From NCBI RefSeq assembly GCF_030418125.1, contig NZ_JAUHTR010000004.1:186001-250000 (forward strand): a stretch of 64,000 nucleotides of DNA. Reading direction: 5' to 3'. Position 1 is the first letter of the stretch, and each line of letters opens with the position of its first letter. The stretch is from Fictibacillus fluitans (lineage in GTDB: Bacteria > Bacillota > Bacilli > Bacillales > Fictibacillaceae). The notes below the pieces were generated by a model, which saw only the letters and a list, made by a program, of their open reading frames with translations, made no database searches and was not told the origin of the DNA. Positions 50,259-59,937 of this stretch are shown piece after piece. The translations under genes and the position numbers were made by a program.

Positions 50259-53200
50259 ATGAAGATTTGTTGGAAAAGGAAAATGGCCACATCCACATTG
50301 GCCCTGGCACTCGTCACCTCTGCCGTCACCCCTGGTACTGTTACTGCTCTTGGAGAGTTTCACCTGACCTCACCCCTGATTCAAACACCCATCAACGAAT
50401 ACACCGCAGAGTTAGCCCCTGGTGTACAAGAAAAACACTACAGCTATGAAAATCAAGAAGGAAAGAAGATTGAAAGCTTTGTTGTCGATGTTGACCTTCA
50501 GCATCCCGGTGTATCGGTGGAAGCCGGAACACCAAATGACAAGGATGCCTATGGCTTGCAGCCGGTCAGGGCACAGGCCAAGGCTGCCGATTCAGAGAAT
50601 CATAAAGTGGTAGCCGCCGTTAATGCCGACTTTTACAATATGGCTACCGGTGAACCGCATGGCGTGATCTACAAAGACGGACGAGCCGTTAAAGAAAAGA
50701 ACATGAACGGCTGGAACTTTTTTGCTATTAAGAAAAATGGTGAAGCGATCATTGGAAACGCTTCCGAATACGAAGGAATGAAGAGTGAGCTGAAGGAAGC
50801 CCTCGGAGGCAACGCCATCCTGGTAAAAAACAAACAAGTTTATCAAACGCCGCAAACCGGGCAGAACCTGGAGCCCCGGACGGCTGTTGGAATCAAAGAA
50901 GACGGAGATGTATTCTTCACTGTTATTGACGGCCGTCAGGAGCCCTATTCTGCAGGGATCACGATGAAAGATTTGGCTCAGCTCATGATTGACCTTGGAG
51001 CTGTTCAGGCTCTTAACCTGGACGGAGGCGGATCGTCGACGTTTGCCAGCCGGGAGCTTGGCGGAGATGAGCTTGAGGTGGATAATCTGCCGTCTGACAG
51101 AAACGAAAGAAGTGTCGCCAATACCTGGCTTGTGGCGACCACTGAGCCATCCGACCATATTTTTCAAACCGCCCATATCAAGCCTTATGACGCATCCTTT
51201 ACCCCGGGAAGCGTGATAGATTTTGAAGCAAAAGGAAGGGACAAGTCATTGGCCTCAGCACCGCTTCCAACAAGCGGTATGACGTGGGAACTGTCTGATC
51301 CTGCTTTTGGTGATATTAATGAAAACGGAACATTTACCTCAAACGGCAAAACCGGACAGCTTTCGATTATTGCGAAGCATGATGGCAAAGAGGTGGGCCG
51401 CAGCCCGATTGAAATTGAAGCACCGGATAAATTATATTTCTCATCGCCTGAATTAACCGTTGGGCGAAACAGTAAAACGAAATTGGATCTGGTGGCTGAA
51501 TTCCATAAAAGAAAACTGAACTGGAATCGAAATGACATCGATTTCGATATTCCCGAGGGAATGGGCACCATTGATGAGAAAGGGGTTCTGCATGCGGGCA
51601 GCCAAAACGTAAAAGGAACCATTACCGCAACGGTCAAGCACACCGATTTGCAAGCAAAAATCAATGTATCGGTTGGACAGCTTCCGGTCATTCTGCACGA
51701 TTTTGAACAGGGAGCGGATTTCTGGAAGGTTTCTACCGCCAACCGCGGGGAAAAAGGGGCGCTGTCCATTTCGCAATACCCACAACCCGTTCGTTTTGGA
51801 GACAAAGCACTGAAGTTTGATTTTGACCTGACAAATTCTCAAAGCGGAACAACGCTTGGCGTGTATGCCGGCCCGGGGACACCAACAGAGATTGAAGGAA
51901 ATCCAAATGGCATCGGCATGTGGGTGTATGGCACGCCTGAAGCACAGGGGTACTGGCTGAGAATGTATCTTGTGGACGGAAATGGCAAGAATCAGACGAT
52001 TAACCTCACTGAGGAAAGTCCGGGAATCAACTGGACGGGCTGGAAATACATCGAAGCAGAAATTCCTTCCTCTTTTACAGGGCCATTTAAGCTTTCCGGC
52101 TCACAGGCCATCCGTCTGATGTCCACAAAGTCGGGTATTACAGGGCCCATGACAAAAGGAACGCTGTATGTGGACAACATCCGCGCGGTATACGGAGAAA
52201 AAGTGGACGACCTTTATCCGCCGGTCATTGAATCTGTCAGCACGGAGGATAAAAGCTATACCACAAAAGGGGTAAATATCACGGCCAAGGTTCATGAATA
52301 CGAGGAGGACCCTTTTAAGACTGGCATCGATTGGGAAAAAATCCGTGTCATGGTGGATGGAAAGGATTATTCAAAGGCTGAAGGGCACTATTCGTTTGAC
52401 ATGGATGGTTCCGTTTCATTAACCGGATACCAGTGGGCGGACGGAACGCACAAAGTCATGTTTATGGTTCCGGATAAGTTCGGAAATCAGGCCGTCCACA
52501 CCAGCTATTTTACGGTGGACACGAACGCTCCGAAAGTCGAACTGACCACAGATCAAAAGCAAGCCTACCTGGGTGAAGCGTATACTCTTAACTTGAACGT
52601 AACGAAAGCCGAGGAGATCACCGGCTCCGCAGTAAAGCTTCAGATGGACAAAAATTTTCCTGTAGAGGATGTGGAATTTGCGGACGGATTTTCGGACAGT
52701 TCCTCAAGCTATGATGAAGACTCCGGAATACTGACCATCAACCTGAAAAACAGTACGGGTGTAGGAACTCTGAATGCGGCAGCCATTCATGTCTCTGTTC
52801 CAACGGATCTGAAAGAAGGAAGCGAGATGATGTATGAACTGCTGGAGGGAACCATCAGCTATCAGAAACCGGTGGGAGAAGCGTTCAACCCAACGTTCTC
52901 TGCCAGACCTGCAAAGGTGCCGGTAAAGGCGGCCTACCAGTTACATGCTGAGCCGATTTTAATTGGAAAGCCTACAACCTTAACTGTAAAAGACAACAAG
53001 GATGCAGCGGTAAGCGGAGCCGATATTTATGCGCTCATTGGCGGCAGCAAGGAACCGGCACATCTTGGGAAAACAGACGCAAACGGCAAATTGACCGTTG
53101 ATTCCTTAACAAATGAAGTCAATGCCATCTCGCTTTATACCGTAAAGGATGGAAGGTACTCTTTTCCGTTAACGACACAATCCTATCTGCCGCTGGCCAA

Positions 53201-54365
53201 GGAAGAGGAGATTGAAAACATTCATTCTGCTCCTTCGGCCAATCCGTTAACGGTAAAAACGTTAACCTGGATGTCGAGCCCGCTTGGGAAAGAAAAGGCT
53301 CCATATGTTCAGTACGCAATCAAGGCGGACTATGAAAGACAAGGGGAGGCAGCCTTCCGAAAGCATGCCGGTATGTTTAAAGACAACGTGTTTAACGGTG
53401 AGCTCGACCTGAAGAAAAACGGCATCATCCGCGTCAATACCGTAACACTCAAAGGATTAAAGCCGGGCACTCAGTATGTGTATCGAACTGGCAACGGTAC
53501 AGCCTGGTCCGAACTTCAGGAATTCGAAACCCAGCGGCCGAAGAAAAATTTTGAGTTTGCGGTCCTTGGGGACACACAGTCGCCTTCAGATCTGAGTCAT
53601 TTTGACAAAATTCTTGCAGACCTTAATCAGAAAAAGATGCCGTTTATCATCCATGTTGGTGATTTGATTGATGAAGCCTCCAAATTCAAACAATGGGTTG
53701 ATACGTTGGGTGTAGTGAGCAAGTATAAAAACATACAGAGCACTGATATGATTTCCGTGCTGGGTAATCATGAATACATGGGAGACAACAAGGCAGACCT
53801 GGCCAAATCCATATTAGGACATCCCCAGAATGGGCCACAAGCCGATCAGGGCGGAACCTATTCAGTGGACTATAACAATATGCATATCGCTGTTCTTGGC
53901 TTTACTTCCGAAAAAGGGGTGCTGGATCAGCAGCTTCAGTGGCTGAAGCAGGATATGAGCAGTACCGATAAACCGTGGAAAATTCTTGTGACCCATCAGC
54001 CGCCATACTACACGAACCCTTTTGGCGGCAATGAGAACATAAAAGAAAAAATTCCTCCTGTCGCCGATGAACTCGGTATCGATATGGTGTTTTCCGGCCA
54101 CGACCATTCCTATGGACGAACGAAAAAGCTGAAAGCCGGAAAGGAAGACAGCAATGGAACCGTGTATGTTGTGGCAGGCACGACAGGAAACAAGCATTAT
54201 GACGCCGTCGCTGATGACAAGTTTGAATATGTGAACATGGAAAATATCGCGATTTCTCTGCAGGCAAAGGTGGAAAAGGACGTAATGACCATTTCAGCCA
54301 TCACGTCAGACGGTGAGAAGATTGATGAGTTTACGGTAAAAAATAATGAGTATGAGGGAAAGTGA
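50259..54365 (+). CDS. Secreted phosphodiester glycosidase fused to a metallophosphatase
   Basis: This 1368-residue exported protein has a signal peptide (about 1-31). A phosphodiester glycosidase (NAGPA) domain spans about 80-295, with VNADFYNM and ALNLDGGGSST. Ig-like segments follow (about 300-470), then a galactose-binding/CBM-like jelly roll (about 475-650) and further Ig-like modules including one starting YPPVIESVS. A purple-acid-phosphatase-type N-terminal domain (about 1015-1095) precedes a calcineurin-like metallophosphatase (about 1100-1340) with GDTQ, GDLIDE, GNHEYMG and FSGHDHSYGR. No wall-anchor motif is seen. It could open sugar-1-phosphodiesters and then remove the phosphate, for example from teichoic acid fragments; that role is inference. 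Confidence 0.88.
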   Translation: MKICWKRKMATSTLALALVTSAVTPGTVTALGEFHLTSPLIQTPINEYTAELAPGVQEKHYSYENQEGKKIESFVVDVDLQHPGVSVEAGTPNDKDAYGLQPVRAQAKAADSENHKVVAAVNADFYNMATGEPHGVIYKDGRAVKEKNMNGWNFFAIKKNGEAIIGNASEYEGMKSELKEALGGNAILVKNKQVYQTPQTGQNLEPRTAVGIKEDGDVFFTVIDGRQEPYSAGITMKDLAQLMIDLGAVQALNLDGGGSSTFASRELGGDELEVDNLPSDRNERSVANTWLVATTEPSDHIFQTAHIKPYDASFTPGSVIDFEAKGRDKSLASAPLPTSGMTWELSDPAFGDINENGTFTSNGKTGQLSIIAKHDGKEVGRSPIEIEAPDKLYFSSPELTVGRNSKTKLDLVAEFHKRKLNWNRNDIDFDIPEGMGTIDEKGVLHAGSQNVKGTITATVKHTDLQAKINVSVGQLPVILHDFEQGADFWKVSTANRGEKGALSISQYPQPVRFGDKALKFDFDLTNSQSGTTLGVYAGPGTPTEIEGNPNGIGMWVYGTPEAQGYWLRMYLVDGNGKNQTINLTEESPGINWTGWKYIEAEIPSSFTGPFKLSGSQAIRLMSTKSGITGPMTKGTLYVDNIRAVYGEKVDDLYPPVIESVSTEDKSYTTKGVNITAKVHEYEEDPFKTGIDWEKIRVMVDGKDYSKAEGHYSFDMDGSVSLTGYQWADGTHKVMFMVPDKFGNQAVHTSYFTVDTNAPKVELTTDQKQAYLGEAYTLNLNVTKAEEITGSAVKLQMDKNFPVEDVEFADGFSDSSSSYDEDSGILTINLKNSTGVGTLNAAAIHVSVPTDLKEGSEMMYELLEGTISYQKPVGEAFNPTFSARPAKVPVKAAYQLHAEPILIGKPTTLTVKDNKDAAVSGADIYALIGGSKEPAHLGKTDANGKLTVDSLTNEVNAISLYTVKDGRYSFPLTTQSYLPLAKEEEIENIHSAPSANPLTVKTLTWMSSPLGKEKAPYVQYAIKADYERQGEAAFRKHAGMFKDNVFNGELDLKKNGIIRVNTVTLKGLKPGTQYVYRTGNGTAWSELQEFETQRPKKNFEFAVLGDTQSPSDLSHFDKILADLNQKKMPFIIHVGDLIDEASKFKQWVDTLGVVSKYKNIQSTDMISVLGNHEYMGDNKADLAKSILGHPQNGPQADQGGTYSVDYNNMHIAVLGFTSEKGVLDQQLQWLKQDMSSTDKPWKILVTHQPPYYTNPFGGNENIKEKIPPVADELGIDMVFSGHDHSYGRTKKLKAGKEDSNGTVYVVAGTTGNKHYDAVADDKFEYVNMENIAISLQAKVEKDVMTISAITSDGEKIDEFTVKNNEYEGK

Positions 54366-54382
54366 CAAATTCAAATGAAAGA

Positions 54383-54413
54383 GAAGCCTGATTACTTCGG
54401 GCTTCTTTTTTTT
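54383..54413. terminator. Terminator shared by the glycosidase and the convergent small gene
   Basis: GAAGCC (54383-54388) pairs with GGCTTC (54400-54405), followed by nine T. The stop codon of the minus-strand gene is in the loop. Confidence 0.75.
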
Positions 54414-54616
54414 GTGAAAATCTGAAAGACGGATTGGAGAAAGAAGAAGGCAATAAGGGTGACGGCTACGATCACTTCGATCAGTTCCATAACCTTAAAG
54501 GGAGAAAGCTCTATCATGTAGGCGGTCCTCGGGCTGTATCCCTGGACAAGGTCGAGAATATAAGAAAAGGCTGTCAAAAAAATATACATGAAAACAGTAA
54601 TTAAAAAAATTTTCAT
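54392..54616 (-). CDS. Small two-helix membrane protein beside the ger operon (GerXD-like)
   Basis: This 74-residue protein has two membrane helices (about 3-22 and 42-65) separated by a short loop (DLVQGYSPRTAYMIELSPFKVME). ATG at 54616 has AGGAG 11 bases upstream; the longer frame runs into the ger promoter. It is divergent from gerXA. Small two-helix D-subunit proteins of this size are known beside several Bacillus germinant-receptor operons and modulate receptor activity, so that role is likely, though inferred from size and position. Confidence 0.7.
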   Translation of the reverse strand: MKIFLITVFMYIFLTAFSYILDLVQGYSPRTAYMIELSPFKVMELIEVIVAVTLIAFFFLQSVFQIFTKKRSPK

Positions 54617-54745
54617 TCCATGATCACACTCCTGGTTGCTAGTGTCTCCAAAGCCAAAAATTTCATGTTGGGACCATGATTTGGAATAGGGAAAAGTGAG
54701 GTCGGAAACGATAAGAAAAGATAGGCAGGAAAGGTGTTGTGCGTT

Positions 54746-56350
54746 ATGCCGTCTTTTTTTAAAAAGAAACCGCCAAAAGACAAAAAAACTGCAAAAGAAC
54801 AAAAGAAACCGGCCGGATCTTCACCACTTTCTGTCGTTTTGGATGAAAATTTGGCAGTCATAAAAGATAAGACAGGAAACAGTACGGACATCATTATCCG
54901 CCGTTTAAATCATTCGCCGCGATTTAAAACCGAGGCCGCCATCGTTTATTTAAAGGGGCTGACCGATTCCCAGACGATTCAGGAAATCGTCATCGAATCT
55001 CTCATGAAATCCGATCCTGTCGAAACCCGGCCTTCCAGCATGCAAGAAATGATTGAGGGGTATCTGCCTTTGGGCAACATGGAACCAGTTAAGGATTGGG
55101 AAACGTTGTTTCAGGCGCTGATGTCAGGTCATACGATTATTTTTGCAGATGGTTATTCAGAAGCGATGAGTACCTCCACAGAGGGGGGAGAACGGCGTTC
55201 CATTGAGGAGCCGAGTACGCAGCGTGCCATCCGGGGATCCAGGGAAGGGTTCACGGAATCGATCGAGACCAATATCTCGATGGTGCGCAGGATTATTCAA
55301 AACCCAAACCTTTGGACAGAAACGATGACCATCGGAAGAGTCACTAAAACAAAGGTAACGATTATGTATGTGAAGGGAATTGCGAGAGACGACATTATTG
55401 AGGAACTCCGCAGCCGGCTGGAGAAAATAGATATTGATGGTGTCCTGGAGTCCGGTTACATCGAGCAGTACATTGAAGACCAGGCAATCACTGCCTTTCC
55501 TACCATGTATCACTCGGAGCGTCCCGATGTGGTGGCAGGAAACCTTCTTGAGGGGCGGTTTGCGCTCTTTGTTAATGGATCCCCCTTTGTTCTGCTGGCA
55601 CCGGTCGTATTCGTGCAGTTCTTTCAGTCCATTGAGGATTATACTGAACGGTTCTACATTTCCACCGCTCTGCGTTTTTTACGCGTTCTTATCTTTTTTA
55701 TTTCTCTCATTGGACCGGCAACCTACATTGCGGCTACAACCTTTCACCAGGAGATGATTCCGACCCAGCTGCTGGTCGCCATCGCCGCCCAGCGGGAATC
55801 GGTTCCGTTTCCAAGCTTTGTGGAGGCCTTGATCATGGAGGTTACCTTTGAAATCTTGAGGGAGGCCGGTATCCGGATGCCAAAAGCGATCGGGTCTGCC
55901 ATTTCCATCGTTGGTGCGCTGGTCATTGGGCAGGCGGCCGTTCAGGCTGGAGTAGTGTCTCCGGCCATGGTCATCATTGTTGCGATCACAGCGATTGCAA
56001 GCTTTGCGACACCCTCTTTCGGAATTGCGATTTCTGTGCGACTGCTTCGGTTTTTATTTATGATCAGTGCGGCCACCTTCGGATTTTTTGGGATGATTCT
56101 TGGTTTTATCATCCTTGTCGTCCATTTGAGCGGGCTTCGCTCATTTGGTGTGCCTTATCTGTCCCCGCTTGCTCCGTTTGTTCCGGCTGACATCAATGAT
56201 ACATTTGTACGGGGGCCGTTGTGGGCAGATAGAAAACGGCCGGCCTTTATGAGCGGCAACAACCAAACACGCCAGGGTGAGGATACAGGCAGACCCCAAC
56301 CGGATCAAAGCAGAGGGATGGTTACAAAAAACGAAGGTGATGACCAATGA
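54746..56350 (+). CDS. gerXA: Spore germination receptor A subunit
   Basis: This protein of about 534 residues has a Lys-rich cytoplasmic start, a large N-terminal soluble domain (about 30-280; DIIIRRLNHSPRFKTEAAIVYLKGL, IEGYLPLGNME, NISMVRRIIQNPNL) and five or six C-terminal membrane helices (ISLIGPATYIAATTFHQEMIPTQLL; EAGIRMPKAIGSAISIVGALVIG), as in GerAA/GerKA. It sits in the spore inner membrane and senses nutrient germinants together with B and C subunits. ATG at 54746 is chosen, nine bases after AAAGGTG. It overlaps gerXC by four bases. Confidence 0.95.
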   Translation: MPSFFKKKPPKDKKTAKEQKKPAGSSPLSVVLDENLAVIKDKTGNSTDIIIRRLNHSPRFKTEAAIVYLKGLTDSQTIQEIVIESLMKSDPVETRPSSMQEMIEGYLPLGNMEPVKDWETLFQALMSGHTIIFADGYSEAMSTSTEGGERRSIEEPSTQRAIRGSREGFTESIETNISMVRRIIQNPNLWTETMTIGRVTKTKVTIMYVKGIARDDIIEELRSRLEKIDIDGVLESGYIEQYIEDQAITAFPTMYHSERPDVVAGNLLEGRFALFVNGSPFVLLAPVVFVQFFQSIEDYTERFYISTALRFLRVLIFFISLIGPATYIAATTFHQEMIPTQLLVAIAAQRESVPFPSFVEALIMEVTFEILREAGIRMPKAIGSAISIVGALVIGQAAVQAGVVSPAMVIIVAITAIASFATPSFGIAISVRLLRFLFMISAATFGFFGMILGFIILVVHLSGLRSFGVPYLSPLAPFVPADINDTFVRGPLWADRKRPAFMSGNNQTRQGEDTGRPQPDQSRGMVTKNEGDDQ

Positions 56351-57561
56351 AACGGTATATGGCTGTTTTCCTTCTCCTTATCATGTCTCTGACTTTTCTC
56401 TCAGGATGCTGGAGCAAAAAAGAACTGAATGACCTGGCTCTGGTGTCCGCAGTCGGCCTTGACTTGGATAAACAGGGACGGTTTGTCGGAACGTTTCAGT
56501 TCATTAACCCCGGAAATGTTACCGGAGGGTTTCAGGGTGGCGGAGGGGGCCAGGGGAATGCCGTTTCTGTTTACTCCTCCAAGGGAGACAACATGGACGA
56601 GGTCAGCCGCAGAATGTCGACGAAGGTTTCCAGGAACCTGTATTATGCACACGCCAACCTGGTGGTGATCAGTGATGAACTGGCAAAGAAAAAAGGGGTT
56701 CTTCCGATTCTGGACGCCTTTGACCGGGATGCGACATTTCGCAATACGGCCACCATCGTCATTGCTCATCACGTAAAAGCAGCAGATCTCGTTAAAACGC
56801 TGACAGCCATCGATAAAATTCCGGCTAATAAAATGATCAAATTGCTTCGCTTCTCGGAAAGAGTATGGGGAGGGACGATGAACGTCATGATTATGGATGT
56901 GATCAGGGATCTGACGGATGATGGAAAACAGCCTGTCATCAGTGGGTTTAACTTAAAAGGATCGGGAGAAACCGGAAAAACGACGCAAAGCATCATGCAA
57001 ACCACCCCGGAATCTGCTCCCCAAATTGGCGGGCTGGCGCTCTTTAAAGGCGGAAAGCTAACGGGCTGGCTTTATGGAAGCCAGGCGAGAGGGGTCGTAT
57101 GGACATTAAACAAAATTAAGAAAACCGATATCAATCTTAGCAAAAAAGGAAAAAAGGAAGCCATAGCGTTTGAAGTGATCCGTCAGAATACCAAAATCTC
57201 CGCATTCAAAATCGATGGTGAAACCCACCTCAAAGTAAAGGTAGATACCGAAGGAAATATTGGTGAAACGAAAGTGCCGGTAAACCTGAAGGATCCAATG
57301 GTCATTAAACAATTAGAAGACGGCTTTGAAAAAGTCATAGAAAAAGAGATAACATCCGCCATAACGGCAGCACAAAAGAAAAAAACCGATATTTTCGGAT
57401 TTGGAGATGCGGTTCACCGTTCACAGCCGAAAACTTGGAAAAGAATTTCTGATAAATGGGATGATACGTATTTTGCCAAAGCGAAGGTGGAGGTAGAGGC
57501 GGATGCCTTCGTAAGACGAACAGCTCTGCGGAACAATTCATTCCTGTCCGATGTGGAATAA
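56347..57561 (+). CDS. gerXC: Spore germination receptor C subunit (lipoprotein)
   Basis: This 404-residue Ger(x)C-family lipoprotein has a signal ending FLSGCWSKKEL (Cys near residue 21, the site for diacylglycerol addition). Family motifs follow: LALVSAVGLDLD, SSKGDNMDEVSRRMSTKVSRNLYYAHANLVVISDELAKK, and a C-terminal domain ending with a KVEVEADAFVRRTAL strand. It completes the A-C-B receptor on the outer face of the spore inner membrane. Start overlaps gerXA (ATGA). Confidence 0.94.
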   Translation: MKRYMAVFLLLIMSLTFLSGCWSKKELNDLALVSAVGLDLDKQGRFVGTFQFINPGNVTGGFQGGGGGQGNAVSVYSSKGDNMDEVSRRMSTKVSRNLYYAHANLVVISDELAKKKGVLPILDAFDRDATFRNTATIVIAHHVKAADLVKTLTAIDKIPANKMIKLLRFSERVWGGTMNVMIMDVIRDLTDDGKQPVISGFNLKGSGETGKTTQSIMQTTPESAPQIGGLALFKGGKLTGWLYGSQARGVVWTLNKIKKTDINLSKKGKKEAIAFEVIRQNTKISAFKIDGETHLKVKVDTEGNIGETKVPVNLKDPMVIKQLEDGFEKVIEKEITSAITAAQKKKTDIFGFGDAVHRSQPKTWKRISDKWDDTYFAKAKVEVEADAFVRRTALRNNSFLSDVE

Positions 57562-57588
57562 AAGGAAAATGAAGAAAGGAGCAAACTC

Positions 57589-58686
57589 ATGGAAAAAGTC
57601 AAAATCACACCCTATCAGCTGTTTGCTCTCATTCTTCTGTTTGAATTGGGAAGTGCACTGCTTGTAGCGATCGGAATTGAAGCAAAGCAGGACGCCTGGA
57701 TTGTCATTCTTTTGGGAATGATTGGAGGATTACTGCTATTCTTTGTCTTTTATCGCCTTTATTGCTTTTATCCGGATTGTTTACCTACGGAATATATACA
57801 AAAAATTATGGGAAAAGGTCTCGGGAAGTCGGTTGCTTTTTTGTACATGATGTACAACGTGTATGTGGCGGCCAGGGTGCTCAGGGACTTTGGGGCGATG
57901 CTTCTAACGTTTGCTTACATAGAAACACCGCTTTTTATAGCCAACACCTTGATGATTCTCGTCATTGTCTATTCTGTCTCCAAAGGAATCGAAGTGCTGG
58001 CCCGTACTGGAGAATTGTTCCTCGTATTTATTTATTTTTTGGCGGGTTCTGGCGTCTTGCTTGTCTTGTTTTCAGGCGTAGTGGATTTGCATAACCTTCA
58101 GCCTGTTCTTGAGAACGGATGGAAACCGATTGTTAAAGCGACTGTTAAAGAAACGATTTACTTTCCATTTGGGGAACTTATCGTCTTTTCGATGATCATG
58201 CCGTATTTAAGGGATTCCAAAAAGATAAGAAATGTAGGCATTATCGGTGTTATAGTAAGCGGAATCTCTCTTATGCTTGTGATGGTGTTTAATCTCAGCA
58301 TCCTCGGTGTGAATTTGACTGCCCGGTCACAATTTCCACTGCTGAGTACGATCCAGACCATTCACGTGGCTGATTTTCTGGAACGCCTGGATGTTTATTT
58401 CATGATTGCCCTCATTGTAGGCGGCTTTTTCAAAATCAGCATTTTCTTGTATGCGGCGGTGATTGGAACAGCCAACATCTGCAACATCAAGCCAGCATCC
58501 CGGCTTACCTATCCTCTTGGTCTGGTCGTTTTGTTTATATCCATGACAATGGCAAGTAATTTTCCGGAGCACCTGAAAGAAGGAATCAGGGTCGTTCCTC
58601 TTTTGCTGCATTTGCCCTTTCAAATCATCTTTCCCCTTCTTCTTTTGGGACTGGCTTTTTGGAAAAATCGTAAAAAAACAAATTAA
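57589..58686 (+). CDS. gerXB: Spore germination receptor B subunit (permease-like)
   Basis: This 365-residue membrane protein with ten helices belongs to the endospore germination permease family (APC fold). It opens KITPYQLFALILLFELGSALLVAIG, with ILLGMIGGLLLFFVFYRLY and FPFGELIVFSMIMPYL later. B subunits bind the germinant, so this subunit should set specificity; the germinant cannot be read from sequence. GAAAGGAG precedes the ATG, 27 bases after gerXC. A strong bidirectional terminator follows. Confidence 0.94.
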   Translation: MEKVKITPYQLFALILLFELGSALLVAIGIEAKQDAWIVILLGMIGGLLLFFVFYRLYCFYPDCLPTEYIQKIMGKGLGKSVAFLYMMYNVYVAARVLRDFGAMLLTFAYIETPLFIANTLMILVIVYSVSKGIEVLARTGELFLVFIYFLAGSGVLLVLFSGVVDLHNLQPVLENGWKPIVKATVKETIYFPFGELIVFSMIMPYLRDSKKIRNVGIIGVIVSGISLMLVMVFNLSILGVNLTARSQFPLLSTIQTIHVADFLERLDVYFMIALIVGGFFKISIFLYAAVIGTANICNIKPASRLTYPLGLVVLFISMTMASNFPEHLKEGIRVVPLLLHLPFQIIFPLLLLGLAFWKNRKKTN

Positions 58687-58720
58687 AGGTGCCAGTCTCT
58701 TTTCGTCTGGCACCTTTTTT
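58685..58720. terminator. Bidirectional terminator
   Basis: AAAGGTGCCAG pairs with CTGGCACCTTT between the convergent gerXB and NQO genes. Confidence 0.88.
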
Positions 58721-58725
58721 CATGC

Positions 58726-59250
58726 TTAAAATGTTGTTTTAATATGGTTAACAAGCGCCTCGGCACTCGCCTTTACCTCTTCCTCACTCAACACGCGTAC
58801 GCCCTGCGTTTTAAAAACAGGCAGATAGCGCATGCCCGTCAGGTTAGCGGTAGCCTGAAAGGGCTTCAAGAGTTCATTCAGACTGTATTGATTGTATCCG
58901 CCTGCCTGGTAGGCTTCTTCTGGTCCTCCGGTTGAAATGGCAAGCATGAACTCTTTGCCGTGAAGCTTTGTGCCTTCAGAGCCATACGCCCATCCGTAGG
59001 CCAGTACAACATCCTGCCATTCTTTTAATAAAGCAGGGCTGCTGTACCAATAAAGCGGGAATTGGAAAACGATGCGGTCATGAGCCAGCAAAAGCTCTTG
59101 TTCGCGTTCTGCGCTGATCTTTCCATCCGGATAAGCGGCATACAGGTTATGAACCGTCACATTTTCTTCACCTTCAAGACGGTTCATCCAGGTCCTGTTT
59201 ACAAGCGATCCTTCCATATTGGGGTGAGCGGCAATAACTAATGTTTTCAT
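58726..59250 (-). CDS. NAD(P)H-dependent flavin oxidoreductase (NQO/KefF-like)
   Basis: This 174-residue flavodoxin-fold enzyme probably reduces quinones or nitro compounds by two electrons. The FMN-binding start is LVIAAHPNMEGSLVNR; the sequence QFPLYWYSSPALLKEWQDVVLAYGWAYG and the later ISTGGPEEAYQ are typical of the NQO1/YwrO/KefF group. It is encoded 23 bases downstream of the SDR gene, probably in one MarR-controlled operon for electrophile detoxification. Confidence 0.92.
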   Translation of the reverse strand: MKTLVIAAHPNMEGSLVNRTWMNRLEGEENVTVHNLYAAYPDGKISAEREQELLLAHDRIVFQFPLYWYSSPALLKEWQDVVLAYGWAYGSEGTKLHGKEFMLAISTGGPEEAYQAGGYNQYSLNELLKPFQATANLTGMRYLPVFKTQGVRVLSEEEVKASAEALVNHIKTTF

Positions 59251-59273
59251 AATATATCCTCCTAATGTATTGT

Positions 59274-59921
59274 TTATTTTCCTTCAAAAGCAACTTCGGA
59301 TTCAGAGCGCTCCTGGTTCATGGTGTAAAAGGTGTCTGCGATATGATCGGGTGAAAACGGCGTTCCCTCTTGAACAAATCCTTTCACCGTCAAGGTTCCA
59401 ACATAGATGCCAGTCTCTTTTAATTCCTGGCTCAGGCTGTATGCCAGGTTGCGGATCCCCGCTTTTCCGATCGCTAATGATGCATAATCTGCGAACGGCT
59501 GAAGCGCAAGGCCTCCCCCAGTTAGCAGGATCGAACCATTTTCCATATAAGGCAATACTTCTTGCACGCTTATTAATGCCCCGGCTACACTGATTTTAAA
59601 ATCACGGACAAGGTCCTCAACGGTAAGTTCCGTAGGTTTTCCCGGCTTTCCGGAAGCGGCATTATAAAGCAATGTATCAATTTTTCCATATCTATCAGCT
59701 ATAGCTGAAATGGCGGTTTTCAGGCTGATTTCAGAGGAAACATCTCCTGGAAAGCCTTTTGCTTCAATACCGAGATTTCGTAGTTGCTTTTCATACTCCT
59801 TGAGTGCTTCAAGACGCCTCGCGATGAGTGCTACCTTATATCCTTCACTGCCAAACTTTTTCGCTGCTGCCATACTGATTCCAGGTCCAGCTCCTGCAAT
59901 AACAATTACTTTGTCAGTCAT
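59274..59921 (-). CDS. SDR-family oxidoreductase with atypical catalytic site
   Basis: This 215-residue Rossmann-fold protein starts DKVIVIAGAGPGISMAAAKKFG and has the YNAASG motif (variant of NNAG). The catalytic YxxxK is altered: the segment reads SLAIGKAGIRNL, with Leu four residues before the Lys. It may therefore use another residue or bind without catalysis. ATG at 59921 follows GGAGGC; the operator ATTTGTATATACAAAT lies just upstream. It is first in an operon with the NQO gene. Confidence 0.85.
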   Translation of the reverse strand: MTDKVIVIAGAGPGISMAAAKKFGSEGYKVALIARRLEALKEYEKQLRNLGIEAKGFPGDVSSEISLKTAISAIADRYGKIDTLLYNAASGKPGKPTELTVEDLVRDFKISVAGALISVQEVLPYMENGSILLTGGGLALQPFADYASLAIGKAGIRNLAYSLSQELKETGIYVGTLTVKGFVQEGTPFSPDHIADTFYTMNQERSESEVAFEGK

Positions 59922-59937
59922 TTTTTCGCCTCCAAAC

